A stretch of DNA of 64,000 bases, from assembly GCF_000224145.3 (NCBI RefSeq), contig NC_020169.2:3120957-3184956 (forward strand). The letters run 5' to 3'. Source of the DNA: Ciona intestinalis (lineage: Eukaryota; Chordata; Ascidiacea; Phlebobranchia; Cionidae). Positions 22,809 to 35,289 of the stretch are shown piece after piece. The notes under the pieces are model-generated. The model made no database searches. It saw only the letters and a list, made by a program, of their open reading frames with translations, and was not told where the DNA came from. Position 1 is the first letter of the stretch; the number at the start of each line of letters is the position of its first letter. A program made the position numbers and the translations under genes.

Positions 22809-25800
22809 TTAATGAGTGATGGATCGGGAATGCTTGCCTCTTCCGCGGGGTTTCGCGTACCCTCTACCCCGCCGCAAAGAAGACCCCACACCCCACTGTT
22901 TCACCCCAGGAGAATGGAACTGGGTGAATGACGAAGTGCGGGGGATTCTGTGAGGAACTTTTAAGCCCCTGTTTCTGAAGGAATTGGTCGCCGAAAAGTT
23001 GCGTGACGATTCCCACGGTGGTGGTTGAGTTTTGTTCGTCTTGTAACCTTCTCTTGGAGAAAAGCTGAGACGACTGGTGATGCGGGTCGTGGTGTTAGGG
23101 CCCCGGAAGCGGTCGGGGATTCGGTTCACACGACCGTTACCACTGCTTGATGTGCTTACGGATTTTGGTTTGAACTTGTTCTGTACGGAGCCTGTGCTCG
23201 CAAAACGAGAGAAGCCGCCTCTGGGTGCGCTGGACGAACCGTTTCTGGAGGACCCGCCTCTGCCACCTCGGCCACGAGGTGTGAATTCCCGTTTAAAGGA
23301 CGACGGCTGGCTGTTTCTGCGGGCTGTAGAAGTCGAAGGCATCGGGGCGGGTGGTTTGAAGAACGAGTTATCGTCGAATTTTTGCTGTTCTTCGTCCGCG
23401 GCAAGAAAGTCGTCCACGTGCATGGATGGAGGGCGACTTGTGTTCTGTTTTCGGTGACGGAAAAGGTCGTATGGTCGATTGCTTGGGTTGCCACGCCCTC
23501 TGCCTCTGCCTGTGCGTTGGTGGGAAACTAGGAGACCGTGGGATCGTTTAATGAAGGTCATTGTCTTGCCGAAGCGAGCGGAAAAGGTTTCGACTTTTTG
23601 GCGACGCTTTGCGCGCGCTGCTGCCGCCGCTTCTGACTCTTCAACGTCGTCCTGGAGGCCGCTGGATTTTGCGAGTTTGTTTACTTGCTCGGCAAGATCG
23701 TAGCCGGGGCAGAATTTATCAGCTGTGGCAATCAAGTCGCATTCTACAACACGGTAATCATCTATGTCAGAATGAAGTCGGTTATTCTGTGGTGCAGTAA
23801 GCGATTGTCGAACGTAGAGAAGTGGGTCGTGCTGGCCAAAAGCAAATATCGGGCGGTTGGCAAACTGCTCATGTAGCGGTAGAGGTTCGGGAAGCGAAAC
23901 TGCTTCGGGAATTTTCGGATCCGAAGTTGAGACGTCGGCAGCAGCGATGCTTTGTCTTAATACAGATAACTGATCGAGTGCTTGTGCGAAATGATCAGGG
24001 TAGTCACGGTCGTTGCATGCTAACTCCGAAAGTTGTTTTTCGAGCGCTAAGAACGGTGCAATGTCCACCGAATCATCGTCAGTCAACAAGGCTTTAAATT
24101 CGCCGATAGTCAGCAAGCCAGGGTTGTCCGTATCCGCTGTTAAGAGCTGTTGTATTAACTGTAACATATGGAATGCTGCGTCTACACTTGAGGACTGTGT
24201 AACGTTAAATCCATCACTAACTCGCTTGAGTCCGTTCCTCATGTGATTTGGTTTATCTACAATGCATTTCAAAGCAATCGGGATTCCAACACTGTAAAAG
24301 TAACGAAAATTAGCGTAAATCTCACTAAACTAGTAAAGGTGCGGAAATTAAAAATCTTACCTAGACCCAGTTAAATTGCAGAGAACTAGGAGAGCACGAT
24401 TGTATACCCGGGGAGATGCGTTGGAAAGTTGACGCAGAGCTAAATTTGCAATTGCAGTAATCTGGTCGGTGGAAGGCAAAGCGTTCGCGTAGTTCTCTGT
24501 GCTACCATCTAGCGGTAGAAGAGTTGTGTCCTGGTCAACAAGCACGTAGGCTAAAAGTAATATAGCAGCAACTGCATCGGTCGGCGAGTCATCGCATGAA
24601 GCGTGCTGCCAGAGGTCCAATACACCTTGCGGTTCGCTTCGGCTTGCACAGAGGAAAGCTGATTTAGCAGCTGGGAGAGAAATGATCTCAGCAAAGGTTT
24701 GGATGACCGTGATCTGCTCGGGAGAGAGTAACATCTCTTTTTCGCCCGTTTCCTCAGCTGGGAGTTCGTTTCCCTCTTGCTCCGCGAGCACCGCGCTCAC
24801 GGAGAGAGGCGCCATTTCTTCCGCGTATTTTTTAACTAGAGAGTGGGCTAGGGTGGGGGATAGGTCGACTAGTTGTTGGATTATTATGATCGTCAGTTCG
24901 ACTAATGATCTGCAGGTGGAGGACGATAATGGTAGAAGCAAGGACATTATTTCATCAAGATGGGATGGTATGATGGAGCTCCATAGACGGCAAGTGGCAA
25001 CCACAGAAGCTTGGGCGTGGTCTGGTGGCTCTTGTGGGGATATTATAGGCAGTGGTAGGGGTAGAAGATGGGATAGCAATGTAAGAGTTGGGAGAAAGTT
25101 GTCGCACTGGTTTTCCGCGAATGTCGTTATCTGTTTGAGCACTGTATGTGATTGGTCGCTGCAGGAGGAGGGGGAGAAGAAAAGAGAAAGAATTGAGATG
25201 GCTTGCTCCGTCATTTGGTCCAAGAGAATGGAATCTAATGGGTAGAGTAGGAGGTATAGGTCAGAGTAGAGCGAGATTACAGTGAGAGCGATTCGTTCCC
25301 CGTTTACAGTTTTGGTGTCGATGCTCGCCCCGAGAAGTTGTGAGAGCATTTGATGTAGGAGTGAGTAGCTTTTCTGTGCCATGGAGGCAACCATGCAGTG
25401 AGTTAGCTGCTGCATGCCGGAAGCCATGGCTCGGTGGCCGTGGCACGCAAATTGTAAGGTTTTGTGGAGTTGCTCAATGAATGAGAGGATGATGTTGAGA
25501 CTGTCGGTAGCGAAGAGCCGCATCACCCGAACTCTCGACTCTGCATCATCTTTTAAGTCCTCATTACTATCTGAAAAATGACGAAAAAAAAAGTGAGGAT
25601 AGTTTTTTATACAAAGGTGACGTCTATATGTGTGATACAATTTGATTTCATATGTCAGTTTGTTGCATGTGATTTTCCGTAGGCTATTTAACAAAACTGT
25701 ATTTATGCACTAGGGAATATTATTTTTGTTGGGTCATGATCAAATTCAAGGAAAATTTTAAAAATAATTACCTGTAAAACATACATGACACAACAACCGA

Positions 25801-28800
25801 AGTGCCATACAGAGTTCTGGACCACTATCTGGAAGAGTCAACCATTCAAGCAAAGGAGTTGTCGTCTTAATGAACTGCGTCAGCTTCTCTATATCACTAG
25901 CATCACCAACAAGCTGCTTTTGAAGTGGTGTCAGCCAGTTCTGTAGGTCTTCTGAATGGGAAATTAGTTGCTGCTTGGAGAAGCATGGCTTTAGAAGTAA
26001 TTGGAGATGTTTGTAGATGTAAGTCATGTCTTCTGATCTTTGTAGTGTCAGCAGCAGCAATGCACCCGCATAGTTGTTCACTGCAGAGCGATGATGGAAA
26101 ACGTCGGATTTCTTTTCATCTGGAATACGGAATGTTTTCAGTTGGGTTTAATTTCGAGGATATGTAAATATAGAATAACTGAAAATAGGAATTTAAACTA
26201 AATGAATGAATTGAACCCTTAAATAAACATGAAATTTTCAAAGTTGGTTTAATTAACGAGATATTTAGGTAAACAAAGAATTAGAGGAAATTTGAGAGGT
26301 TGAAATTAAAAAATGAATAAAAATGTAAATATTTACCTTCTGTTTCCACAGACGGCTCTTTTTCTGAAGAAACTTCAGATTTTTCAGATTTTTCAGGTTT
26401 TTCTTCCTTTTTGTTTTCTTTTTCAATTTCAACTTCTTTCACTTCTTTTTCATCCTCAAGTTTGTGGGGAAAAGTAAGGCAGGTGAGGAGGGACTTAATG
26501 TTGTCTTCTTTTGAGAGGACCTGGCTCACACATTGCTTTCCAAGTGGGATGTAAGTGATTGAGTAAAGAGTCTTGAACGCATGAACGAGCTCTTCCTCCA
26601 AATCCTCCTCATCTGCATCCGACTCTAAGAGTCCGGAGACAAGATCCAGGGATTGAATTGTTTGGAGGTGAAAGGCTAACTTTGCTCCGAGACGACACGG
26701 AGAGTCCTGAGCCTCGACATCGAGCATCGGAGAGGATCGCATCAAGTGCTGGATGATGTGAAGAGCTGAATCAGAGTTGGATGCAAGGTAGAGAAGACCG
26801 GACTGGGAGGACATGAGAAGCTCGAGGAATCTTCCGCAAGCATCGAATAAAACTTTGTGTCCGGACACGATGGGTAAACTCACCAATGCTTGGATGGAAG
26901 AAAGAAGATTTGTTCCTTCAGCCAGTCTATAAAAAGGGAGGCTAAAATATCAGATACTTAGTTAAAATTGTTAAAGATTGTAAATAACCGGTTCCATTAC
27001 GTTAGTATTGTTGACATTAACATCACAATCGTCGCTATCAAACACAGATGCCATTGTTACTATTTAATGCCACGAGTGTACCAGTACTACACAACGATGT
27101 TGCTCTTACTTTTAGCCTAGTATATTTTTCTTTCACATATCATTCTTTTCATGGTGACTTTAGTCAATTATTAGTTTGGTTTCAAAACAAATTTTACACT
27201 GGACTTTGGAATAGGCTAGAGTCGCTACACCTTATCATGTAGATATCATCAAATTATATCTTCCTTCTAACCTGTATACAGTTTGTTCTGATATCTTGTT
27301 ATCATCCTGTTTTGTTGATGGTCTCTGTCTTCTTGAAAGAGGAAACATAAGAATCGGAAGTTGGCCGATCATTTTCTGGGGAGATTGGAAGCAAGAAGTG
27401 ATCTCATTTAAACATCCAGCAATCTCCATCAACTCTTCTTCCTTCACAGTGACATCATTCATGTTGATGACTGATTCAACTGGCATCAGATTGCTTTCCT
27501 AAAAAATGAAAAAAGTGTATATAATATATAAATATATTATATATCTATAATTTATTTTAAAGAACAGTAGTGGTTAAGTATAGTAGAGCTTTTCTGATAA
27601 ATTATTAAAACGAACATTTAAATGAAAAAAATGATAAAAGCATAAAATGGTAAATTAGCAACAAAAAATTTAACATAGGGTTTTTATTATGTTTATGTAA
27701 ATATATATTATTCTATATAATACTGAAATACCAATAAATGGGCCTACCCTTCAATATTTTTTTAATAACAATATTAAATTAAGGACACAAAGGAAAAGTA
27801 TAAGCGCAACTCATTTAACACAATAACAAATAATTGTTGAACAAAAACCAAAAGTTCCAACCTTGACAACTTCTTCATGAATTTCACCGTGTTGATCGTT
27901 CTCATCCGCATCGGCAAGAGGAGATTGAGAATCACAACTTTCCGAGTTTCGAGATAACCCGATAACTTTACGCTCGCCTTTCTCGTGGACAATACGAAGA
28001 CTTAAATCAACTTTAGTGTGTTCGTTGAGCATTTGCTGCAAGAAAACGTTGTTTGTTAAGAGTATAGAACAGTACTAGCTAGTAACTTTGGCTTGAAAAG
28101 TATAGAATATATGTTAAGATCAATAAAAGTAAAATTTTGTTCCTGAAATAACAACTTTTTATATATATAACTATATATATGTAGTTTTTTTATAGATTAT
28201 GACTGGCTGTTTTAGTTACTACTTTTTTTGCATGTCTTCTTTAACATTCAGTACAGAAACAGTGTTTTCACAAAAAGAGTAGATTTAAAAAAAACTCCAA
28301 CAAAATATTTTCAAACAAAGGGGAGTTCGATTAAGAGCTGCCAGAAGTGAACATGCAAATGAAAAGTAAAAATGTAGGACAGACTTTAGACTGTAGTAAT
28401 CTTACGTTTGGCAAAACTTCCTCTCTGTTTTCCTCTTCTTCATCTTCTTCCTCTTCATCAGCGGATGCGGATGACATGACGACCATCTCTACTCCTTGCA
28501 CCTCCTCCTCATTATTGTAATCCTCCTCATCCTCTGACACGTACGCGTACTCATCTGGGATTTGCTCCATCACAAACGACTGAGTCACAACTTGAACTTG
28601 GTGCATGCATTCATAAAGATGAGCTTTCTTTGTCAACTGTGTCAAACCAGCAGCAACCCTGGCAGCTTGAGGTTGTAAAGCAATCTCTATAACCCATGCA
28701 TATCCAGCTTGGTGTTTCGATGTTACCTCATCATTGTTGGTGTGGACATATATTGGTTTAAATAGGAAGCTATGCAACATAGCTGGCCAGTTGGTAGCAG

Positions 28801-31690
28801 CATCCAGTGCATGAAGAGCTTGTACTTTAACAGAAGAAGCGACATGTTGCTCCAGCAGAATAGAAAGGAGGTGACTGACAACATCTAGTTTGTCCAGTTG
28901 ATCCACAGCCTCTGCACAAGTCCCACAAAGCATTTTCACCAACCCTAAACCAACTTTTATGGCTCGCACATTGAGTGCAATCAACTTTGCGAGCGGCCCG
29001 TCTAAATCCAGTGCATGTACTGCCCAAACTGCAAGGACTAAATAATAATCTATTTCTCCATCTGCTGATGCATCCAGGTAAGGCAATTCAGATGTAACAT
29101 TCAGAGTAATTTTTTCCAGGTTATTAACCCATTGCTGTTCTTTCTCTTCACATAGTTCAGTTACAGGCACCCCATTTTCTTTAAAAGTTACCGGGCAGAT
29201 TTTTAAGGTGGATTCAACCATTTTTTTCAGGTTTTGACATGACTTTGAATGCATTGTATTCGTTTGTTCTATTTCATCGTCGTAATTTTGTTGGTTTAAT
29301 TTACTATGAAGAGCTTCATAATCTGTCACATCTGGTGACCTGAGAATGAAAGAGTGCCGGTTAAGTAGAAATGACACATTATACGATTTTATTTAGTAAA
29401 TGGTGGTTTTTTTTTTGGACACAACTCAACTTGGTTTTTTTGGACACAACTCAATTTTTTTTGGACACAACTCAAGCTAAATGTTTAACAGAATAAATGG
29501 TACAATAATGTTTGACTGGAGTATAGCAACTACTTTTAGAAAGTGGTGTATTGAATCAAAATCCTCGGTAACCAGTATAGGTGTTAAAAAGTAATGTGGA
29601 AGCCAAATCGTACTCTGGTACTACAGTGGCAGGCATCCAGTGGGACCATCACACCACAATACAAAATAAATGATTGAATTTTTCTCAGTTGCAAGTTATG
29701 AAAACGTCCCACCAAATATGCATTTAAATTTCATATACGTATTACAAGGCAAGGCAGGGGGAATACACTTGTTTTTGAGATGTTATCTAACGAAAGAATG
29801 TAAGAAAGTGATCTAACCAACCTAAAGTATGAGAGAGGGAAGACTTCCATGTCGAATGGATTAAAAGTCATCATGGATGGAGGAAGGAGCATATCTGCCG
29901 TCATCATCGCTTCCATATCACGAAGATTTGCCTCCTCATCCATTTCATCATCGCTGATCTCTTCATATTCTGCTCCCATCCACTCTTCATCATTCTATTG
30001 GATGCGGGGGAAGATGTTAGGAATTTTTAAAAGTTGGGCAGGATAAAAATAAGCTTAAGTAATTGAGTAATTCATCACTAATTTATACTTAATTAATTAA
30101 GAATGAAATCCTGTTTAAACTTATTACAAGTGGGAGAATCGAAAAACGAAAATAAAAATAAATTTGAAATCAGCTGCAGAAATGGTACTGGTACTGTGGT
30201 AGGGGCTGTCAACAACTATAATAGCTTATATTGTAAAGGTACACTAATAAGTTCACATAAATGTAACAGGCTTACAATGATGTATGTCACAAGTAAGTTC
30301 ACATATATATGTACTGTAAATGTGGTCACACCTGCATTTGATTTGCATTCACTTCATCATCATATTTTGTTTCATCTTCCACCATTGTATCTGCTTCTCT
30401 TTGCTCATTGTGTGGCCCCCTGTTTGTGGGTGGAAACTTCTGGGGTATTCGATCATAGCCATGATCCTGGTCCATGTACCGTGAGTTACCGGGCTGGTAC
30501 CGATAGTTGCGCTGGTCAACATGAGGAAAACCTCGCTGGTGAACTGGTGGATTGTTGCCACCACCCTGCAGAAGTGAGACCTGGTTTCTGTACATTTTAT
30601 CACCAATTGATTCACCACGGAACATAAAGTTATCTCCACCCCGGTCTCTAAAAGGGGGGTTCGGGAAGTTGTGGGTTGAAATAGGTAACCTATCGCTTGT
30701 GTCTTGACCAAAGTTTGGATATCCTGGTTGGTTTAGTTCGCCGACTGTATTAGGCTGCGGCAGCATGCCAGGGAGAGGCAGAAGGGGTGGATTTCTCATG
30801 AAATCTCTCGAATCTCTGCCTTGGTATGGAGCACGAAGGTCGTCTACTGTCTGGAACTCAACCCCGTGAGTTGGTGGGGGTACGTTGGGTGGGGGGCGTG
30901 ATGAGACACGACTTAAATTCTCACGGCGGTCATGGATTGCTTTCACAGCAGAAGCATCTGAGCCTTCTGCTCCGAAAACAGCGATGGTTACAGAGGTGTA
31001 CCAGCCACAGCAGAGCAGCTTGTTGGTAAGAAAGGGTAGGCGTGGGAAAACGCTTGTTTTTGAGTTTTCTTGGTAATCAAGCGCACACAGGTTTTCAAAG
31101 GTGCTCGCATTTTCATTCTTTATATCACAGGCAAAGAAGTCAATTCGAAAATGAGCGGGGTTGGTGTTGCCGCGTTGTCTGCAAATATAACATCAATTAC
31201 GAACTGGAATCATGCCGTTTTATTGAATGTATCATATTTGTCCTTCTGTGGCAGGGCATGAACAGTTATAACACGAGTGTTCTGCTTTACACACCTCATG
31301 CTCTTCATATGAAATTTTGTAGGTACCTCTATTTTTTGAGAAACTTTATAATTTTTTTGGTGTATGCCGGACAATTTAGACAACAGTAAAAAAAAAACAA
31401 TTGCTGTAAGAGACCACTGCATTGGAGCAATTGCTCTGTCTTGCCCAATGCAATGACACATGTGTTCATATTGGTAGCAGCCTCAAGCATGTAAGTTACC
31501 AATGACTGTAAAATTTTCATTATCAAGCTTACCCATCAAGACAGAGTTGGTCACTTAGCCTAGAACCTCTTGGTATGATTCGTATTTCTTCGAGCACTAC
31601 AGCACATGGGAAGTCAATGATGGCCCAGCTGTTTGTAACACTTCCATCAGGGGGCTCTTGTGAGAATGTATCACAAAATAGAAGTTTCAT
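22809..31690 (-). CDS. VIRMA: VIRMA / virilizer, scaffold of the m6A methyltransferase complex
   Basis: Ten minus-strand exons in phase: 31533-31690, 30332-31178, 29822-29994, 28406-29339, 27862-28035, 27272-27498, 26337-26926, 25772-26119, 24361-25570 and 22809-24291, giving about 2047 residues (human 1812). The N-terminus MKLLFCDTF...IDFPCAVVLEEIRIIPRGS matches the virilizer N-terminal domain. It is followed by a disordered Pro/Asn-rich segment, an acidic EISDDEMDEE block, a long alpha-helical body (IALNVR, LPLPLP landmarks) and an RG-rich C-terminus (RGRGRG about residue 1815, RKQNTSRPPSMHVDDF about 1833-1848, final SRSITH). In animals this nuclear protein anchors WTAP and METTL3/14 and directs mRNA adenosine methylation. 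The start ATG lies 281 bp after the TAF1A stop codon. Exon borders were set by homology and splice consensus, not by transcripts. Confidence 0.95.
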
Positions 31691-31922
31691 AACTTATTCC
31701 TATCAGTGATTAATTTCTACCTTAAATAAGAGGTAATTAAACTCATTTCAAGACAAAAACATGTAATAATAAAGCTACTACCGTAAACATTAGGACTGAA
31801 AGTTTCAAAACTTATTCCTATTAATGTTTACAATCAACGTAAAACATATAAAATAGGAGGTACTTAAATTCCTGTCAAGACAAAAAATGTAATAATAAAG
31901 CTACTACAGTAAACTGAAGAAC
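31683..31922. repeat. 118-bp tandem duplication over the VIRMA start
   Basis: 31683-31800 and 31801-31922 are diverged direct copies sharing AGTTTCA(T/A)AACTTATTCCTAT and ATGTAATAATAAAGCTACTAC. Copy 1 includes the VIRMA ATG (minus strand, 31690). In copy 2 the matching triplet reads TTG. Confidence 0.75.
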
Positions 31923-31971
31923 TGATAACAAAATATGTCAAGATGTTTACATTACAACTTTTGTAATATAA

Positions 31972-34420
31972 TCAGCTACCGCTGTCTTTTCTTTTTCTTT
32001 TACCCAAAAGCGACTTTCTATTTCTATCACCAAAAAACTTGGCAACAGAATGTTTTGATCGTTTAACAGAATCTTCGATTGAGTCAGAATCATTAGAACT
32101 AAAATGAAATTTCGGCCACCAACTATTTCGACCTGACTCTATCCAAAGTTTTTCCACAATTCGTTTTTTATGGGTACCCTTACACTTACGTGCAAGTTTT
32201 AACGCTTTGCTAAAAACCTGCCATATTTCTACATCAGTTGCCCAGCAAGGATAATCCAGCATATCTATAAGAACATTTAAAGCTGGAATAACATCGCCGT
32301 TTTCTTGTTCTTTGTCTAGATTTTCTTCAGGGTCTTGCTTAATTGCTTCTAACCATTGGTTTAACAGCAAATGATGCAGATCCAACATTAATTCTGAAGC
32401 AGGGTCAATCCGCTGCAGTCTTTTTAAAGTTTCAATTTTTAAGTCGGTTTCTTCAGATGTAGTACTAGTTAGAAAGTTGTAGAGATACCTATGAGCATTC
32501 GGATTTAACTCATGCATGCACGAATACATACATAGGTCTTCTTGCGCTTCGGACAAATTTTCATAAAACATGTAAATTTCTATCAGCTTTAAAATAAAAA
32601 TGTCCCAAACACCAGGCTTTGAAACTAATCCCGAAATATGGCCAATGGCCTTTTCAGCCAGCTTCTCACAAGTTGTATTCTTGCTGACATGAAATGATGT
32701 GCTAATAAACTGCCCATGTTCTTCTTCATCTTCCTCAACAATCAGTTGCTTCCAAAACACATACTCAAGCAAGCCCAGATAACCCTCACAGGTTGGTGTC
32801 CAGGTTTTAATATCCTGTGCCCGCCTATCACGATTCGTTATAGATCTATCGATCATTCTGTAATTCTGCATTTGTTCCTTAGCGGCTGAAAAGTCATGTT
32901 CCATCAAAAGACCAAACACATGTTCAATCATGATATGGGTTTGATCAATACTCTCAAAGCTTATTCCCATTATCCGCTTATGAGTGATATGTATCTCTGC
33001 ATTGTGGCAGCCAGCTGGATGGTGAAATATAACATCATTTCCCACCCTCCATTTAATCTGTACAAAAATAAATACATTAAACACAGTCATGATCTATTAC
33101 AAACACAGCATATGGGCAGTGGTAGACATCCAGATGCAAGAGCAGTTGACCATAAGTAAAACTTCATTTTAACAATTCTAAAATAAATAACCGGCGGAGT
33201 CCAAGTCTTACTGGATTTTACTATTGTTGTCCATAACATGGTACTGCTACAAATACCTGCAGATAGGGATGCACATTACAGAATAATTAGGTATTCTAGG
33301 ATATCCTAGAATACTTTAATTCGAATCTAGAATTCCGAATCTAGAATTTCGAATCTTTTTATATTTATAGGAAAAAAAATTTTACGCACAAAAGTCAGTT
33401 TATTGACCCTTTCATAACAGCTTTGTTGGATCTTGAGTTGTAAAATGATCAAAAATTGTACTATTGGGTAGTTTTTGCGTCATGAAACGTATAGCAGGCT
33501 ATGAAAAGACGTTACGAAACGTTTACTCTCGAAAGTCCCACAAACACAAAAATATTTTTTTTCAAAATTAATAACTTTCAAAAATTGTTAATATAGTATA
33601 TACTATATGAGATGACGTGTAATGACGTCATTAAACAGAATACTGAATCCCGTAATTAGATTCGAATACAAAAGGATTCGAATCTCATGGATTCGAAATT
33701 CTGTAATGTGCATCCCTACCTGCAGACCTGGACTTCTTTTAGTTACTAGTTAATGGTTATCAAAAAAGTTCAATTACTTCATTGTAAATATTCATGCCAC
33801 GTCTGCTCCAATGCAATTTACAAAATCCAAGCAGAAGAAGTGCAGCATCCCCCCACCTAAGAATATAATTGAAATAATTTGCACAATGTACCTTACTCCT
33901 AATCATTACATTATAAACAAATTCTACAGTATGTATATATATACTTTATGTGTTTATCTAACATTTTTATTCATGTTCTGAGATAATAACAATCAACGTA
34001 CACAAAACTATACCATTATAATTTTATTCAACTTTATAAATATAATAAAGACCAAATTAATTAAATCAGCGAAAAGATGTAAATAAGGAACAAAAACAGT
34101 GGTTAAATAGATTTATTTAATATTCTGATAAAAAGTAGAGAAGTAAAAAATATTCACTTGTGTTGCAGCAGTTTTGATCGCAGAACTTTCAGGGTATTTG
34201 GCCTTGCATGGACAGTAGGAATTGTGTGGATAATTTCCTCTTCCCAGTTTTGTAAGTCGTAAACAACATCGAGGGTTTTGGTGACGTCGAAGACTTGATT
34301 ACGAGTGTCGTTGAAAAAAAACGAATTTAATAACTCCACACTCGTGCTTTCCAAAACCGCTTGCAACGGCTTGGAAAATTTATCGACGAAGTTACGGTCC
34401 CGGTAAGTAGAAGTACTCAT
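31972..34420 (-). CDS. TAF1A: TAF1A, TBP-associated factor of RNA polymerase I (SL1/TIF-IB)
   Basis: Three minus-strand exons: 34158-34420, 33778-33856 and 31972-33057, total 475 residues (human 450). Junctions are supported by homology: exon 1 ends LLQHK and exon 2 resumes WGDAA (human LLKHQ-WQQAA); exon 2 ends NE and exon 3 begins IKWRVGNDVIFHHP (human EIIWKLGSEILFYHP). Exon 3 has KPGVWD, NPNAHRYLYNFL and NSWWPKFHFS, all strongly conserved in the family. The tail is basic (GKRKRKDSGS). TAF1A is part of the nucleolar selectivity factor that loads TBP on rRNA gene promoters. Intron 2 contains a hAT-type MITE. No AATAAA or ATTAAA occurs between its stop codon and the VIRMA ATG. Confidence 0.92.
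33264..33718. mobile_element. hAT-type MITE with perfect 8-bp target duplication
   Basis: A 455-bp element with terminal inverted repeats of about 21 bp beginning TAGGGATGCACATTAC, subterminal ATTCGAATC repeats in both orientations, and no coding capacity. It is flanked by the direct repeat CCTGCAGA at 33256-33263 and 33719-33726. Eight-base duplications and this end sequence are typical of hAT transposons. It sits in TAF1A intron 2. Confidence 0.88.
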
Positions 34421-34876
34421 TGTATGTAGACGTTGTACTTATTTATGTACCAAGCATTCTTCCGTTTTTTTTTTGCTTTAACCAGAACTAAATTTCCCAT
34501 AACACACAGACTTGCTCACTTCATATCTTTGCTGCATGCCGAACATTATCAACGATTTTTAAGCTACAGTTATGCGGATTTAATGGTGAATCGTAAAAAT
34601 GGTCCCAATTGTTGTTGTGGAAATGGTCCCAATAGATATATTCCAGAATTGTCAATATAACACGTCGACGGCATAAACCATATTTCCTTTTCATATCGTA
34701 AGTGGTTGGAGAATTTAATATTAGAATACCTATTTAGCTCATTCTTTCTTTTATACTGTTAGAATTTAATGGCTCCTTTTAAAGTTCTTAGGAATTTTCT
34801 TTCTACCTCCTGTTATTATTTTTACTCCACTACAAAACAAAGTTCCCTTCCAAAATTATTCTTAAACAGTAAATGA

Positions 34877-34882
34877 TTTATT
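34877..34882 (-). terminator. Endophilin poly(A) signal candidate
   Basis: AATAAA on the minus strand about 410 nt after the endophilin stop codon, and before TAF1A begins. Confidence 0.45.
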
Positions 34883-35289
34883 TATATACAGTTTTGAATT
34901 ACAAGTAAAGTGCATACACACACATCCATAATGTGTTTGTTGTCTAATGCTAAAGTTGTAGTTTCTACATTCAGCTAGAAAATCACCGTTTTACACTTGT
35001 CAAAATTGGGATTTATAAGTAAAATATGAACGCTGTGTGATGTCAGTGGGAGTAAATGTAAATGCTGTGTGAAAAGATGGAAGCTCAAGTATATGTTTTT
35101 GTGCCACAAGCTGTCGTAACAAGAAGAGTACATGAATGATACATAAATAGTATTAAATGGATACATCAGACAATCTCATGGTGGGAACAAACAAAAAGAG
35201 TTTGCATCTGTTTTAATGCTATGCTTGTACTTCTGCAATTCCCTAAGTTTCCACCAACAGCTCTTTCTCAGGCTTCCCACTCCCATCTT

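Noticed and set aside
23077-23457. 126-codon plus-strand open frame
   Set aside because: Antisense to the RG-rich VIRMA terminal exon; biased composition explains the openness.
24682-25245. 187-codon open frame on the plus strand
   Set aside because: It is exactly antisense to VIRMA exon 9, whose protein is strongly conserved, and has no splice or family support.
30103-30627. 174-codon plus-strand open frame
   Set aside because: Antisense to VIRMA exon 2 and intron; no family resemblance.
34154-34420. Stand-alone 88-codon gene
   Set aside because: A GTGAAT donor at 34157 joins it in phase to 33778-33856, and the joined protein matches the TAF1A N-terminus, so it is TAF1A exon 1.
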